64,000 nucleotides of DNA from Paucisalibacillus algeriensis. GTDB lineage: Bacteria; Bacillota; Bacilli; Bacillales; Amphibacillaceae. How positions within the stretch are numbered: the first letter of the stretch is position 1; the number at the start of each line of letters is the position of its first letter. The stretch spans positions 1 through 64,000 of the forward strand of contig NZ_CBYO010000022.1 of assembly GCF_000577245.1 (NCBI RefSeq). The letters run 5' to 3'. Positions 52,468 through 61,938 of this stretch are shown in pieces. The notes under the pieces are model-generated. The model was not told the DNA's origin and did not search any database. It saw only the letters and a list, made by a program, of their open reading frames with translations. The position numbers and the translations under genes are program-made.

Positions 52468-53607
52468 CTATTGAATTGTAATTTTCACTCTACGAACTCC
52501 CCATTTTAGAGCTTCAGCTCGACTGGGTACGAAAACGTCAATTTTATTACCTTTTATCGCTGACCCAGTATCACCAGCTATTGCATAACCATAGCCTTCT
52601 ACATAAACAACTGAACCTAACGGAATCACAGACGGATCAACAGCAATTACCTTAGAATCTGGATTTTCCTTCAAATCAATTCCAGTATGGGTAATTCCCG
52701 AACACCCTTTACAGTTTGCCGTATATGCAGTAGCGGTTACAGTTAATGTTTTTCCTGCTACATGTTTTATTGGCTTTTGACTTTGATTTGACTCAGTAGT
52801 TTCAGTTGATTCTTTCGCCAATAGTGCAAGTTCTCGTTCTCTTTTTTTTCTTGCTTCTTCGGCAGCAATTTGTTTCTTGACATCTGATTCTACACGAGCA
52901 AGACTACTATCTTCCTTTTTTAACTTCTCAATTATAGCTAATAGGTCATTTTGCTTTGTTTGTAAAGAGTCTCTTCTAGCTTCATTTTGTTGTTTTTGCT
53001 CCTCAACAAGTGCTAGTGTCTGTTCTTGTTCAAGCTTCATTTCATTCAAATTATCAAGTTTATCTAATGAAAGCAATTTTTTCTCTTCCACAGATTTTAT
53101 GTCCGTTTCTAAATTCTTAATCAGATCTGTATCAGATTGTGTTATTGTATTTACCATGGTAATTCTACTTATAAAATCACTAAAACTTTGTGCTCCAAAC
53201 AACACTTCTAGATAATTAATAGAACCTCCTGATTTTTGATAAGAAGACATTCTCTCTTTTAAGATTTCCTGCCTTTTCTCAATATCAGCTTCTAATTCCT
53301 TAATTTCTTCTTGCAGTTTACCTATTTCAACAATCGTATTCGTAATCTTTCCTTCAGTTCGATCTATTAATTCTTGATTATTGGCAATTTCCTCAATCAC
53401 CTGATTAATCTCATTATTTATTTCCTCTATTTCAGCCATAATAGATTCTATTTGTGATTGTGCTCCTGAAAGATTTTCCTGGATTTGATTACGCTGCTCT
53501 TTAATATCCTGTAACTTATCCTTTTCTGCTGCAAAGACTTGAATACTACCAAATATACTTCCGAAAATAATTGAAATAGCTAAGGTAATTACAGTTAATC
53601 TTCTCAA
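52468..53607 (-). CDS. Secreted coiled-coil protein with C-terminal 3D domain
   Basis: The 379-residue protein has a signal peptide (MRRLTVITLAISIIFGSIFGSIQVFA). A long PcsB/CwlO-type coiled coil spans about residues 30-270, including the conserved SYQKSGGSINYLEVLFGAQSFSDFISR stretch. A C-terminal 3D (Asp-Asp-Asp) domain has TATAYTANCKGCSGITHTG, VIAVDPSVIPLGS and AGDTGSAIKGNKIDVFV. The 3D domain resembles the MltA/Rpf-type catalytic barrel with its three Asp. A cell-wall hydrolase or autolysin role is likely, as for B. subtilis YocH/YuiC, but the enzymatic bond is not known. Confidence 0.9.
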   Translation of the reverse strand: MRRLTVITLAISIIFGSIFGSIQVFAAEKDKLQDIKEQRNQIQENLSGAQSQIESIMAEIEEINNEINQVIEEIANNQELIDRTEGKITNTIVEIGKLQEEIKELEADIEKRQEILKERMSSYQKSGGSINYLEVLFGAQSFSDFISRITMVNTITQSDTDLIKNLETDIKSVEEKKLLSLDKLDNLNEMKLEQEQTLALVEEQKQQNEARRDSLQTKQNDLLAIIEKLKKEDSSLARVESDVKKQIAAEEARKKRERELALLAKESTETTESNQSQKPIKHVAGKTLTVTATAYTANCKGCSGITHTGIDLKENPDSKVIAVDPSVIPLGSVVYVEGYGYAIAGDTGSAIKGNKIDVFVPSRAEALKWGVRRVKITIQ

Positions 53608-53837
53608 CTTTTTCCCCTGCTTTCTTTGTATCTACTATTAATACGTCAACTCTATCCAGAGAAATTATACCATTACTAGATTTCGTCCACTTTAGTATCA
53701 GATTACAAGTTTATTTCATAAATTAGTAGCAGCCACTAATTTAGCTACTAGTTAATAAAAAATTACAAATTTACATGACAACGAAAAGAGATATGGTAAA
53801 ATTCACTTAGAAGAGTAGTATTAAACGGGGGAAAAGT

Positions 53838-54014
53838 ATGAATATAATGGTTTCTATTAATTTATATGTACTACTAATAGTTGTTATTGCCACTGCTTTA
53901 TTTTTAACCCTTCAATCTATTTGGAAAACAGACGAACCAATTATTGTTTATTTATTGTCGTTAATATCTACCCAACTATTAATTAACTCATTCGGAGAAT
54001 TAAAAAAGGATTGA
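53838..54014 (+). CDS. 58-residue small membrane protein
   Basis: The frame starts at ATG 53838 behind ACGGGGGAAAAGT and ends at TGA inside the following terminator. The product has a hydrophobic helix (INLYVLLIVVIATALFLTL), a short polar turn with KTDEP and a second helix (IIVYLLSLISTQLLI). I do not recognise a family. The good ribosome site and immediate terminator make it credible. Confidence 0.65.
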   Translation: MNIMVSINLYVLLIVVIATALFLTLQSIWKTDEPIIVYLLSLISTQLLINSFGELKKD

Positions 54015-54035
54015 CCACTTACGGTCAATCCTTTT
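54004..54035. terminator. Bidirectional terminator overlapping the small ORF's stop
   Basis: AAAAGGATTGACC and GGTCAATCCTTTT are perfect 13-base arms with a 6-base loop. It serves the small membrane protein gene and the leftward lipoprotein gene. Confidence 0.92.
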
Positions 54036-54041
54036 GTTCCT

Positions 54042-54869
54042 TTAAAATCCGGTTCCGTCAACTGCTGAGTCTATTACTTCTTGTGGTACTTCAATCTTAT
54101 CAATAGTATTGATATTACTATACTTAGAATTAACGTTTTGAACGATTTCGACTGTCTCACCTTCAACAATCATGGACATTTCCATATCTAATTTATAGTT
54201 TTTTAACTCAAATGTTTCATTATCAATAACCATCTCTATATATAGTTTCTTAATTTCCATATCTTCCATGACTTGTGAAAAGTCACCCATTTGAGCTGTT
54301 AAATCTTCAGGTAAATAATCATCAAGCATTTCTTGTGATAGCTTCTTAAAACCCTCTCCATCCGCAGATAATTGATAAACAAATGAATTATCATTTTCTT
54401 CAAAATCAAAATCCTCTACATATTTCTCCAACATTTTAAGTTGCTCCGAAACATCCGGTTGATTCGCTGTTAATGTATCAATTGGGAGAAATGAACTATC
54501 AGCCTTTATCCATTGTTCTGTCATTGATTCAAAGATATACATTTCATTATCGACATAATAAATTTCGGTATCCATTTCAATTGGCATTCCTGCTCCAAAT
54601 CCTTCTCCTTCCATCGTCATGGACATTGTTCCTTTTTGGTGCATTGCTACCGGATCAATAATCATAGAACCGGTCATGTCACTGTCAATTACGACCTTCC
54701 CTTCTTTAACCATTGATATTTCTTGATTTAACCTCATACTAACTTCAGCACTTTCCATATTTCCAGCCGCTTCTAACGCCTTTGTGTAAACATCTTCAGC
54801 ATTCTCGCTACATGCTGCAAGCCCAAAAGCTAGGATTATTATGGTGACAATAAACAACAACTTTTTCAA
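54042..54869 (-). CDS. DUF6612-like lipoprotein
   Basis: The 275-residue protein begins with a lipoprotein signal (IIILAFGLAACSENAED, lipidated Cys at about residue 20). A beta-rich LolA/LppX-like mature domain follows, with EVSMRLNQEISM, GSMIIDPVAMHQKGTMSM, EIYYVDNEMYIFE and KKLYIEMVIDNETFELKNYKLDM. These alternating amphipathic strands fit the half-barrel of LppX/DUF6612 proteins. The substrate is unknown, probably a hydrophobic molecule. It is a single gene. Confidence 0.82.
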   Translation of the reverse strand: MKKLLFIVTIIILAFGLAACSENAEDVYTKALEAAGNMESAEVSMRLNQEISMVKEGKVVIDSDMTGSMIIDPVAMHQKGTMSMTMEGEGFGAGMPIEMDTEIYYVDNEMYIFESMTEQWIKADSSFLPIDTLTANQPDVSEQLKMLEKYVEDFDFEENDNSFVYQLSADGEGFKKLSQEMLDDYLPEDLTAQMGDFSQVMEDMEIKKLYIEMVIDNETFELKNYKLDMEMSMIVEGETVEIVQNVNSKYSNINTIDKIEVPQEVIDSAVDGTGF

Positions 54870-55025
54870 AATGTCATCCCCTTATTTGTTTTACTTTTAT
54901 TTACGACAATTACTTATGTAAGGTTTCAAGTTTGCAATGATTTCCGATTTTTGATTATTAAGTACCATACTCATAACAAAAATGTTATTACTCAATAGTT
55001 CATAAGTCTTACTCACAAACCAAAT

Positions 55026-55065
55026 GAAAGGGAAGAAAACCTCCTTTGAAGTTTTCTTCCCTTTC
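55026..55065 (-). terminator. Strong terminator
   Basis: GAAAGGGAAGAAAAC and GTTTTCTTCCCTTTC are perfect 15-base arms around a 10-base loop, directly after the coiled-coil protein's stop codon on the minus strand. Confidence 0.92.
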
Positions 55066-55341
55066 TTACAACACATCATTAATATTCTGCTGTGCTTCTT
55101 GTACTTGTTGTCTGATATCGTGCAATGATTCAAACGCCTGCTGGAATTGTGGGTTTTCTGTAGCTTCAGTTCCAGCTTGATTTTGCACATTTCGGAGTTC
55201 ATTTTCCATCTGGTTTAGAGCGTTTTCAGCTTGCTCAAGGATTTGTAAATTCTGTCCACCTGCTTGAAGTACCGCCTGTTGTGCTTCTTTTAACATTTTA
55301 CTTGCCTGTTGTAATTTTTCATGTAAATTTACATAAGCCAT
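55066..55341 (-). CDS. Small Gln-rich coiled-coil protein
   Basis: The 91-residue product is helical throughout, with many heptad-like Gln/Ala/Leu repeats (NLHEKLQQASKMLKEAQQAVLQAGGQNLQILEQA-type, written here only in part). It ends VQEAQQNINDVL. The start is the ATG 7 bases after GGAGG; the longest frame begins 26 codons earlier without a site. I do not recognise a named family, though such cytosolic proteins are common in Bacillaceae. Confidence 0.7.
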   Translation of the reverse strand: MAYVNLHEKLQQASKMLKEAQQAVLQAGGQNLQILEQAENALNQMENELRNVQNQAGTEATENPQFQQAFESLHDIRQQVQEAQQNINDVL

Positions 55342-55501
55342 TAAATAACCTCCGTTACCTGCAATTTCAAACAAAACACTATCTATATTGTTCCAAACAT
55401 CCATATAAATATGTGTCAAATTTCAATTGTCACTTGTCATATGAAGGTAAAATGACCACTGATTTTATTTCAGGGTCATTTAGGTAGTATTTAATATAAA
55501 C

Positions 55502-57454
55502 TCATTGGCAGTGCATCATCTTTTCGGCTTTATCCCATCTTACACTATATCCAGCACCTCTGGAACAGAACACAGATGACGATGTATACATAGGATCCGA
55601 ATCTTTGTCATAACCAATTGACTCCACTACCTCTAGTTCATTATGACAAATATCATAGCCCGCAAAATCTAGAGAAATACTTCCTTTCCCTTTTGTAAAA
55701 GAGGCAAGTGTAGTTGTATATTCCATAAAAGTTGATACCGGTACTTTACCCGTAATTATGACTCTATCGCCATCTATAATCGGTGTTTCAAATTTCCCAT
55801 GGGCAGTTTGGATGTCCGTTAATACTCTTCCCATTTGATCCATATCCACTTTGATTTTAAATTGATAATATGGTTCCAATAATCTATTATTAGCTTTTTC
55901 TAACCCTTGACGTATTGCCCTAAATGTCGCTTCTCGAAAATCACCACCATGTGTATGTCTATTGTGGTCCCTTCCAGTTAGCAGTGTAATCGTAACATCT
56001 GTTAACCCAGAACCAGTTAATAATCCATGGTGCTCCCGTTCATAAATATGCTGCTTGACCAAATTTTGTAGGCCTATAGATAAGTGATCCGTATGACAAA
56101 TGCTTTTAAATTGGATACCACTGTTACGTGGTGCTGGTTCAATCTTTAGATGAACTTCAGCATAATGCTTTAGTGGTTCGAAATGACCATATCCAGTTAC
56201 ACTAGTTTCTACTGTTTCCTTATAGATAATCTCGGGTTTATCGAATTCTATCTGTAAACCGAATCGTCCCAAAACAACCTGCTTCAAAACTTCTAGCTGA
56301 ATAGCTCCCATCACGTGGATATGGATTTGCTGTAACTGCTCTTCCCAGGTAACTTTTAAGGAAGGATCCTCCGAATCCAATATAGTAAAGTATTTTAAAG
56401 CTTCCTTCACATTAACTAGAGGTCCAAAGACTACCCTTGAACGAAGAGTAGGTATCATTTCAAAGCTTCGTTTCTCAAATAATGTGCCAACCCCATCACC
56501 GGTTGCAGCTTTTGCCAATCCTGTAACAGCGAAAAGTTCACCCGCATATACTTGTTGAACTGTTTCAAAGTGATTCCCGTTATAAGTTCTTATTTGTGTT
56601 ATTTTTTCAGTAACCTTGTTATCCGCATCTCCATAAGCTACTTCATCACGGATATTCAAAGTCCCGCTTAATGCTTTAATAAATGTCATCCTTGTACCAG
56701 TTTCATCATAACGGATTTTATACACCCGTCCCGAAAATCCCTCTTTCTCGTTATAATTAGTTGTGGTTAGATAATCGAACTTATCTATAAAATCCTCTAT
56801 TCCAATATCTTGTAATGCTGAACCAGATATACAAGGGAATAGGTTACACTCCCGAATCATAGTTTGCATTGTTTCAACCCACAAGTTATGGTTAAAACCT
56901 TGAGCCATATAGTAGTCAAAAAGCTTTTCATCTCGTTCAGCTACAAAATCGATTATTTCCTCATCAAATGAATTTTTAATAGCGCAGGAATTAATATTCA
57001 GAACGTCTCCGGTTAAATTATTCCGTATTTCTTTTAATACCTTCTCAACATTCCCTCCAGTTCTATCGGTTTTATTGATAAAGAAGAAAGTTGGAACATG
57101 GTGTTTTTTCAACAATTTCCAGACCGTTTCGGTATGACCTTCAATACCCTCTACCGCACTAATAATAATGATGGCAAAATCCATTACTTGAATAGCCCGT
57201 TCCATCTCTGGTGAAAAATCGACGTGTCCGGGAGTATCAATTAGGTAATATGTAGAATCTTTATAATGAAATATTGCTTGATCAGCAAAAACAGTTATTC
57301 CTCTTTGCTTTTCAATTTCATGATTATCTAGAAACGCACTCTGATGGTCTACCCTACCTCTCTTACGAATTGTTTTTGTATGAAAAAGTAATTGCTCGGA
57401 AAATGTTGTTTTACCAGCATCAACATGTGCTAGAATCCCAATTGTTTTCTTCAT
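55502..57454 (-). CDS. Tet(M)-like ribosomal protection-type translational GTPase
   Basis: The 650-residue EF-G-like GTPase has G1 AHVDAGKTTFSEQLL, GITV switch I, DTPGHVDFSPEMERA switch II, and FINKTDR. The C-terminal domains carry GSGLTDVTITLLTGRDHNRHTHGGDFREATFRAI and FETPIIDGDRVIITGKVPVS, as in Tet(M)/Tet(W)/OtrA proteins. Full-length EF-G genes are longer. Relatives displace tetracycline from the ribosome, but chromosomal Bacillaceae members are often of unproven function. No mobile-element context is seen, so resistance is inferred, not shown. Confidence 0.85.
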   Translation of the reverse strand: MKKTIGILAHVDAGKTTFSEQLLFHTKTIRKRGRVDHQSAFLDNHEIEKQRGITVFADQAIFHYKDSTYYLIDTPGHVDFSPEMERAIQVMDFAIIIISAVEGIEGHTETVWKLLKKHHVPTFFFINKTDRTGGNVEKVLKEIRNNLTGDVLNINSCAIKNSFDEEIIDFVAERDEKLFDYYMAQGFNHNLWVETMQTMIRECNLFPCISGSALQDIGIEDFIDKFDYLTTTNYNEKEGFSGRVYKIRYDETGTRMTFIKALSGTLNIRDEVAYGDADNKVTEKITQIRTYNGNHFETVQQVYAGELFAVTGLAKAATGDGVGTLFEKRSFEMIPTLRSRVVFGPLVNVKEALKYFTILDSEDPSLKVTWEEQLQQIHIHVMGAIQLEVLKQVVLGRFGLQIEFDKPEIIYKETVETSVTGYGHFEPLKHYAEVHLKIEPAPRNSGIQFKSICHTDHLSIGLQNLVKQHIYEREHHGLLTGSGLTDVTITLLTGRDHNRHTHGGDFREATFRAIRQGLEKANNRLLEPYYQFKIKVDMDQMGRVLTDIQTAHGKFETPIIDGDRVIITGKVPVSTFMEYTTTLASFTKGKGSISLDFAGYDICHNELEVVESIGYDKDSDPMYTSSSVFCSRGAGYSVRWDKAEKMMHCQ

Positions 57455-57551
57455 TTTTTGTTCTCCCTATAATATAGACTCTAAAAAATATTATATCAGA
57501 TTCCCAATTATACAAAGTTGATAAAAACAAAATACAAGCTAAAATTTAAAA

Positions 57552-57576
57552 AGAATCTGGTGTTGTACCAGATTCT
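57552..57576 (-). terminator. Terminator of the flavin pair
   Basis: AGAATCTGG and CCAGATTCT are perfect 9-base arms with a 7-base loop. A TTTTT run follows on the minus strand, right after the flavin reductase stop. Confidence 0.88.
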
Positions 57577-57577
57577 C

Positions 57578-58144
57578 CTAAAAACCGTATTCTGCTTCCT
57601 TTTCTTTCCTAATACTATCATATGTTTTAGTTAGCGTTACTAGATCATCAACTAACCGTTCCAAACGAAAGATGACATCATCGTTGGTAATTTCTTTTCG
57701 ATAAAAATCTTGTTCTTCTAAAAATACATAGGTTTGAACGATTTGCGCCTTCATGTATGCTAATATTGGTTTTAATTGTTGTTCCGCAACTAAATAATGT
57801 TTTGGTGAACCAGCTGTCACTACGAACCCAACTACTTTATCTAAAAAAGCTTTTTGGGGTAATAAATCAAATATATTCTTCAATGGAGCCGGAATAGAAG
57901 CTTGAAAAACAGGAGTACCAATAAGAACTGCATCAGCTTCCATAATGGTTTGTGTTACATATCCAGTGTCACCATCATACTCCAAGTAGTTACGGCCATC
58001 ACTAAATTGTATATTAAAATCGGCTAAATCAATTAATGTAATTTCGATATCCGGATATTTTTCAGTTATTATATTGATCGTACGCTCCATCGCTGTTCTT
58101 GTTTTTGATCCAACTATAGACCCGGATAGGCCAACAATCTTCAT
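57578..58144 (-). CDS. NADPH-dependent FMN reductase (SsuE-like)
   Basis: The 188-residue flavodoxin-fold protein has the FMN phosphate loop GLSGSIVGSKTRTAM near the N-terminus, and LIGTPVFQASIPAPLKNIFDLLP and GFVVTAGSPKHYL around the flavin, as in SsuE/YdhA-type reductases. It starts 11 bases after a luciferase-like monooxygenase gene and very likely supplies it with reduced FMN. Confidence 0.87.
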   Translation of the reverse strand: MKIVGLSGSIVGSKTRTAMERTINIITEKYPDIEITLIDLADFNIQFSDGRNYLEYDGDTGYVTQTIMEADAVLIGTPVFQASIPAPLKNIFDLLPQKAFLDKVVGFVVTAGSPKHYLVAEQQLKPILAYMKAQIVQTYVFLEEQDFYRKEITNDDVIFRLERLVDDLVTLTKTYDSIRKEKEAEYGF

Positions 58145-58155
58145 GCATGCTCCCC

Positions 58156-59214
58156 CTATTTCATTCGCGTATGTTTCTTTATTTCAGGTAATACCTTTGT
58201 TCCTATTATATCAATATTACGCTTTAATTTATCAAACGAAACTCCACCAAAGTCCATTTGCGCAATATAACGTTGATTTCCGAAAACCTCATGTTGATAT
58301 AATATTTTTTCGATAACTAAATCTGGGCTACCAATATTCATCACATCTTGTGGATGTGCACCTTGTGCAAAATGTTGTTTGGGAAAGCCACTACCATTGG
58401 TTAATTTCATACCTTCATTAATATAAGAATAGGTTTCCGCCTGAGCTGCCTGAGTTGTATCCGCAACATAAAAAAAGCCTGCTGTTGCAATTGGAAGCTC
58501 ATCTGGATTATGTCCATTCCGTTTTGCTGCTTCCCGATAATAGTCTATTGAACGTTTAAAACTCGAAACCGGCCCACCTAGCATCGCTAGAAACATCGGT
58601 ACTCCAGCATATCCTGCTTTGATAGCACTTGCAGGGGGACCACCGACTGCACGCCAAATTGGTAATGTACCATGGAGTGGTCTTGGAATCACTTTAGCAT
58701 TATTTAATGATGCCCTAAAATTCCCTTCCCAATTAACAACTTCTTCTTGATTTATTTTCAACAACAACTCAAATTTCTCTTCAAAAAGCTCTTCATAATC
58801 CCTAAGATCGTATCCCAATAGGTCGAATACCCCCACTCTGGATGCACGACCAGCAATAATTTCAGCTCGTCCATTCGAAATTAAATCAATCGTTGCAAAA
58901 TCTTCGTATACACGTACTGGATCTAATGTACTAACAATAGTTGAAGAACTAGCAACTTTAATTTTATCTGTGGCCTGAGCAATCGCCCCTAAGATCACTG
59001 TGTGAGCTTGGGTAGTAAAATATTCTTGGTGACTTTCCCCAACACTAAAAAAATCAATGCCCGCTTGTTCAGCCATTTTAGCTAACTCTATAATTTCCTT
59101 TATACGTTGCTGGTTAGAAATACGCTCTCCTGTATGTGGATCAGCTATATGATCACCTAATGTATATAAACCAAATTCTAACCCTGAATTTGGTTTAATA
59201 CGATATTTTTCCAT
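58156..59214 (-). CDS. LLM-class flavin-dependent monooxygenase
   Basis: The 352-residue luciferase-like TIM-barrel protein has GLEFGLYTLGDH, AGIDFFSVGESHQEY, IKVASSSTIVSTLDPVRVYEDFATIDLISNGRAEIIAGRAS and PIWRAVGGPPASA, all typical of LLM family enzymes. These bind FMNH2 from a partner reductase and oxygenate substrates such as aliphatic sulfonates, alkanes or thioethers. The substrate cannot be read from the sequence. Confidence 0.88.
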   Translation of the reverse strand: MEKYRIKPNSGLEFGLYTLGDHIADPHTGERISNQQRIKEIIELAKMAEQAGIDFFSVGESHQEYFTTQAHTVILGAIAQATDKIKVASSSTIVSTLDPVRVYEDFATIDLISNGRAEIIAGRASRVGVFDLLGYDLRDYEELFEEKFELLLKINQEEVVNWEGNFRASLNNAKVIPRPLHGTLPIWRAVGGPPASAIKAGYAGVPMFLAMLGGPVSSFKRSIDYYREAAKRNGHNPDELPIATAGFFYVADTTQAAQAETYSYINEGMKLTNGSGFPKQHFAQGAHPQDVMNIGSPDLVIEKILYQHEVFGNQRYIAQMDFGGVSFDKLKRNIDIIGTKVLPEIKKHTRMK

Positions 59215-59347
59215 AAAAAAACTCCTCCGTTCTGTCTACCTCTTCTAAACTTGGAGTAACCCCGAGATTAATTCTCATTTAATAGTACACTAAACATTTC
59301 GTGTTAAGCTAATATCCTGCCTATATAACACATCATAAAAAAAGCTC

Positions 59348-60280
59348 TTAAGAAATTTCCTCCTTAAAAGCTACTTTCTTTTCTTCCCTCTTACTACTAC
59401 CACCAATAGATAGTATCGTCACAAAGACTAGCATTATAAAAACACCGACTAATTGAACAGCTTGGAGCATTGTTCCAAACCATACTACTGATATGATCAT
59501 TGCTGTTAATGGCTCCACACTTGACAATATACTTGTTTCAACAGGCGATATATAACGCATACTGGATAGGAAAAGGACAAAGGCAATTGTACCTAATACA
59601 ATCATCGAAATAATCATAAATAGGATTTCAATTTGTGTAAGAATTAACCACTCTTTTGAATTCCAAATTTGAATGGAAGTCCCTAATAGAATTCCACCAA
59701 TTAACATTGCCCACCCAACAATTACGAGTATACTTAATTCCTTCATAAGCCGAGCTGGATACAATGTATAAAATGAAAAGGCAACGCCTACCGCCAATCC
59801 CCATAGGAGTGCATTTTTACTAACAAGTAATGAATCGAGTGAACCATTAGTCATTAACAAAAACAATCCAATCAATGTTCCAATAATACCAATCACCTGA
59901 AATCCCGGTGGGAATTTCTTAATTGTTAGCGATACCCATATTGTTATGAAAATCGGTGCAGAAAATTGTAGTAATGTTGCAACAACCGCATTACTAACGT
60001 TGATTGCACCAACGAATGTAAATTGAACACCTAACATCCCAAAAACACTAAATATAATTAGTTGATATCTCCAAGAAGGGGCTTTCCAAACAGACACTAT
60101 GTCTTTTTTTCTTATAAGAAGAAAGAATAATAAAAACAAACCCGCTATGGTTAATCGAATGGTTAATAAAAAAGAAACTGTTATACTCGTTGTCTCTAAG
60201 ATTCTTTCAATTAGTGGACCTGTCGCACCCCAGAACATGGAACCAATAATAATCATAATAATCCCTTTAATTCTATGCAT
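59348..60280 (-). CDS. EamA/DMT-family transporter
   Basis: The 310-residue protein has ten predicted membrane segments in two EamA repeats (GSMFWGATGPLIERIL and NALLWGLAVGVAFSFYTLYPARLM are their starts) and a short basic tail (GGSSKREEKK). The substrate is unknown; relatives export amino acids or nucleotides. I used the Met with AAGGGG 8 bases before it, seven codons into the longest frame. A repeat element lies upstream. Confidence 0.87.
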   Translation of the reverse strand: MHRIKGIIMIIIGSMFWGATGPLIERILETTSITVSFLLTIRLTIAGLFLLFFLLIRKKDIVSVWKAPSWRYQLIIFSVFGMLGVQFTFVGAINVSNAVVATLLQFSAPIFITIWVSLTIKKFPPGFQVIGIIGTLIGLFLLMTNGSLDSLLVSKNALLWGLAVGVAFSFYTLYPARLMKELSILVIVGWAMLIGGILLGTSIQIWNSKEWLILTQIEILFMIISMIVLGTIAFVLFLSSMRYISPVETSILSSVEPLTAMIISVVWFGTMLQAVQLVGVFIMLVFVTILSIGGSSKREEKKVAFKEEIS

Positions 60281-60372
60281 GTTGGTAACCCCTTCTCCCA
60301 CATTAAATCATTATATAAATATAGCATTTGATTCAATAAACAGGAAGAAGAAATATAACATTATAAAAAAAC

Positions 60373-60591
60373 TGGGCTGTTTTCTGAAATATTGTTGTTA
60401 ATTACATAATTGGTAGAAACTGCGCGATAACAACTATCAAATATCCCTTTCTTAACGAATGTAGTGATATGATACCGCTCCGGCAGAATACTCCGCTTTC
60501 CGTAGCGGGTATGTTGCTCTAACAAAATTCCTAGTACCACACAGTTTCTACCAACCATGAAAAAATACAAAATCATTTCGATAACAGCCCA
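60373..60591. repeat. Second copy of the palindromic repeat family
   Basis: Its ends are TGGGCTGTT...AACAGCCCA, inside which TTGGTAGAAACTGCGCG and its complement CACAGTTTCTACCAA form long inverted repeats. It shares CCGTAGCGGGT, TTGCTCTAACAAAATTCCTA and GTTGTTAATTACATAA with the 8893-9447 element. It has no credible ORF. It lies between the DUF819 and EamA genes and folds into a large hairpin. Confidence 0.75.
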
Positions 60592-60594
60592 AAA

Positions 60595-61809
60595 CTAAAA
60601 GAAACCAAACCATGTACCAATTGCTGCGCCAATATAATTTCCGATAATATAGCCAAGTGTACCAACAATTAATATTGGTGCAACAAGTTTACTCCACCCT
60701 TTTGAAATAGCCATTGCAGCAGCAGTAGTTGGTCCCCCAATATTGGCATTGCTCGCTAGGATAATTTCTTCTAATTTAAATTTAAATAATCTACCGAACC
60801 CAAACGAAATAACCATATTTAAACCAACCATGATAAATACTAATACAAATAATAATGGTGCATTTTGTAAGATGACCGGAAGGGAAGCCGGAACACCAAT
60901 CACAACAAAGAAAATATAAATAAGGTATGTCCCAATCTCTTGCGCTCCATTAATCCTCTCAAAAAAACGAGAAAATAATGTTACAGCAAGTAAGGTTACC
61001 GTTGTAAGCATTAAATAATTATCACCTAGAATTCCATTCAGTGTATTTAAAATGACATTTATATTTTCCCCCGATGGTATCAACTGATTAAAGATTTCTG
61101 CTAACTTAAAAGAAACAGCAACAAGTGCAAATGCGGAACCAACCGCAAGTCCTATATCTTTTAATGATATTTCTTTACCCTTCCAATAAGAAGCCGCTAA
61201 ATTTTGTGTGTCGGAATAATTTTCAACAAGCTCCTGATGAGGAGCATGATATCGTTTGCGGAAGAAGGCTAATGTAGGAATAACCATTAATACCAAGAAA
61301 TATAAAGCCATCATTAGGTTATCGGCAACAACCGTTGCAGATACCAATTCACCAGGAGTTTCAAAACGAGCAGATAATGCAGCAAGGTTTACACTACCAC
61401 CTATATAAGAACCCGTCATCATCCCAACAACCTTGTATAAATCTGGTATAAAGTCTTTTAATACAAAGAAACCAACAATTGCCCCTACTACCGTCCCGAT
61501 TGAACTAATGAGAAAGATCAGTAACAGTCGACCACTTTCATTCCATATCTTTAATATATTGGATTGAAATAGTAAAAGTGGTATTGCAAGAGGTACGACA
61601 TAACTCCAAACCGTGTCATACACAGGAGATTCCGTTGGGATGACATTAAAGTTGGCGAGGAGCATAGCACCTACAAGTGCAATTATTGCACCAGATACCT
61701 TCGAAGCCCATTTGTATTTCTGCTCCAAATATATACTAACTGCTGCCCATCCAGCTAAAAAAGCCCAAAGAATCCATGTATCATCCGGTTGAACTATTGC
61801 ATAAATCAT
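60595..61809 (-). CDS. DUF819 (YjcL-like) membrane protein
   Basis: The 404-residue protein has about ten membrane segments with YVVPLAIPLLLFQSNI, GSYIGGSVNLAALSARF and ASNANIGGPTTAAAMAISKGW. These are inverted-repeat GGxxN-type motifs seen in DUF819 proteins, and the fold resembles anion/keto-acid or glutamate-type transporters. The function is unproven. A gene in the same orientation (EamA) follows beyond the repeat element. Confidence 0.88.
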   Translation of the reverse strand: MIYAIVQPDDTWILWAFLAGWAAVSIYLEQKYKWASKVSGAIIALVGAMLLANFNVIPTESPVYDTVWSYVVPLAIPLLLFQSNILKIWNESGRLLLIFLISSIGTVVGAIVGFFVLKDFIPDLYKVVGMMTGSYIGGSVNLAALSARFETPGELVSATVVADNLMMALYFLVLMVIPTLAFFRKRYHAPHQELVENYSDTQNLAASYWKGKEISLKDIGLAVGSAFALVAVSFKLAEIFNQLIPSGENINVILNTLNGILGDNYLMLTTVTLLAVTLFSRFFERINGAQEIGTYLIYIFFVVIGVPASLPVILQNAPLLFVLVFIMVGLNMVISFGFGRLFKFKLEEIILASNANIGGPTTAAAMAISKGWSKLVAPILIVGTLGYIIGNYIGAAIGTWFGFF

Positions 61810-61904
61810 GATAACTCTCCTTAAAATAAATTATATTGATAAATTATAGCGCATATACATTTCTTCTGCTATTCTGTCCTGTAACATTAATAAAAAAAAA
61901 CAAA

Positions 61905-61935
61905 AAAGGGGTCAGTTATTAAAACCGCCCCCTTT
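61905..61935 (-). terminator. Terminator of the spo0M gene
   Basis: AAAGGGG pairs with CCCCTTT, with partial pairing further in (AACTGAC-like strand). A TTTTTTG run follows on the minus strand, just after the stop codon. Confidence 0.65.
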
Positions 61936-61938
61936 CAA

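Noticed and set aside
54897-55202. 101-codon minus-strand ORF
   Set aside because: It overlaps the coiled-coil protein gene and runs through that gene's perfect terminator; its codon use is unlike its neighbours.
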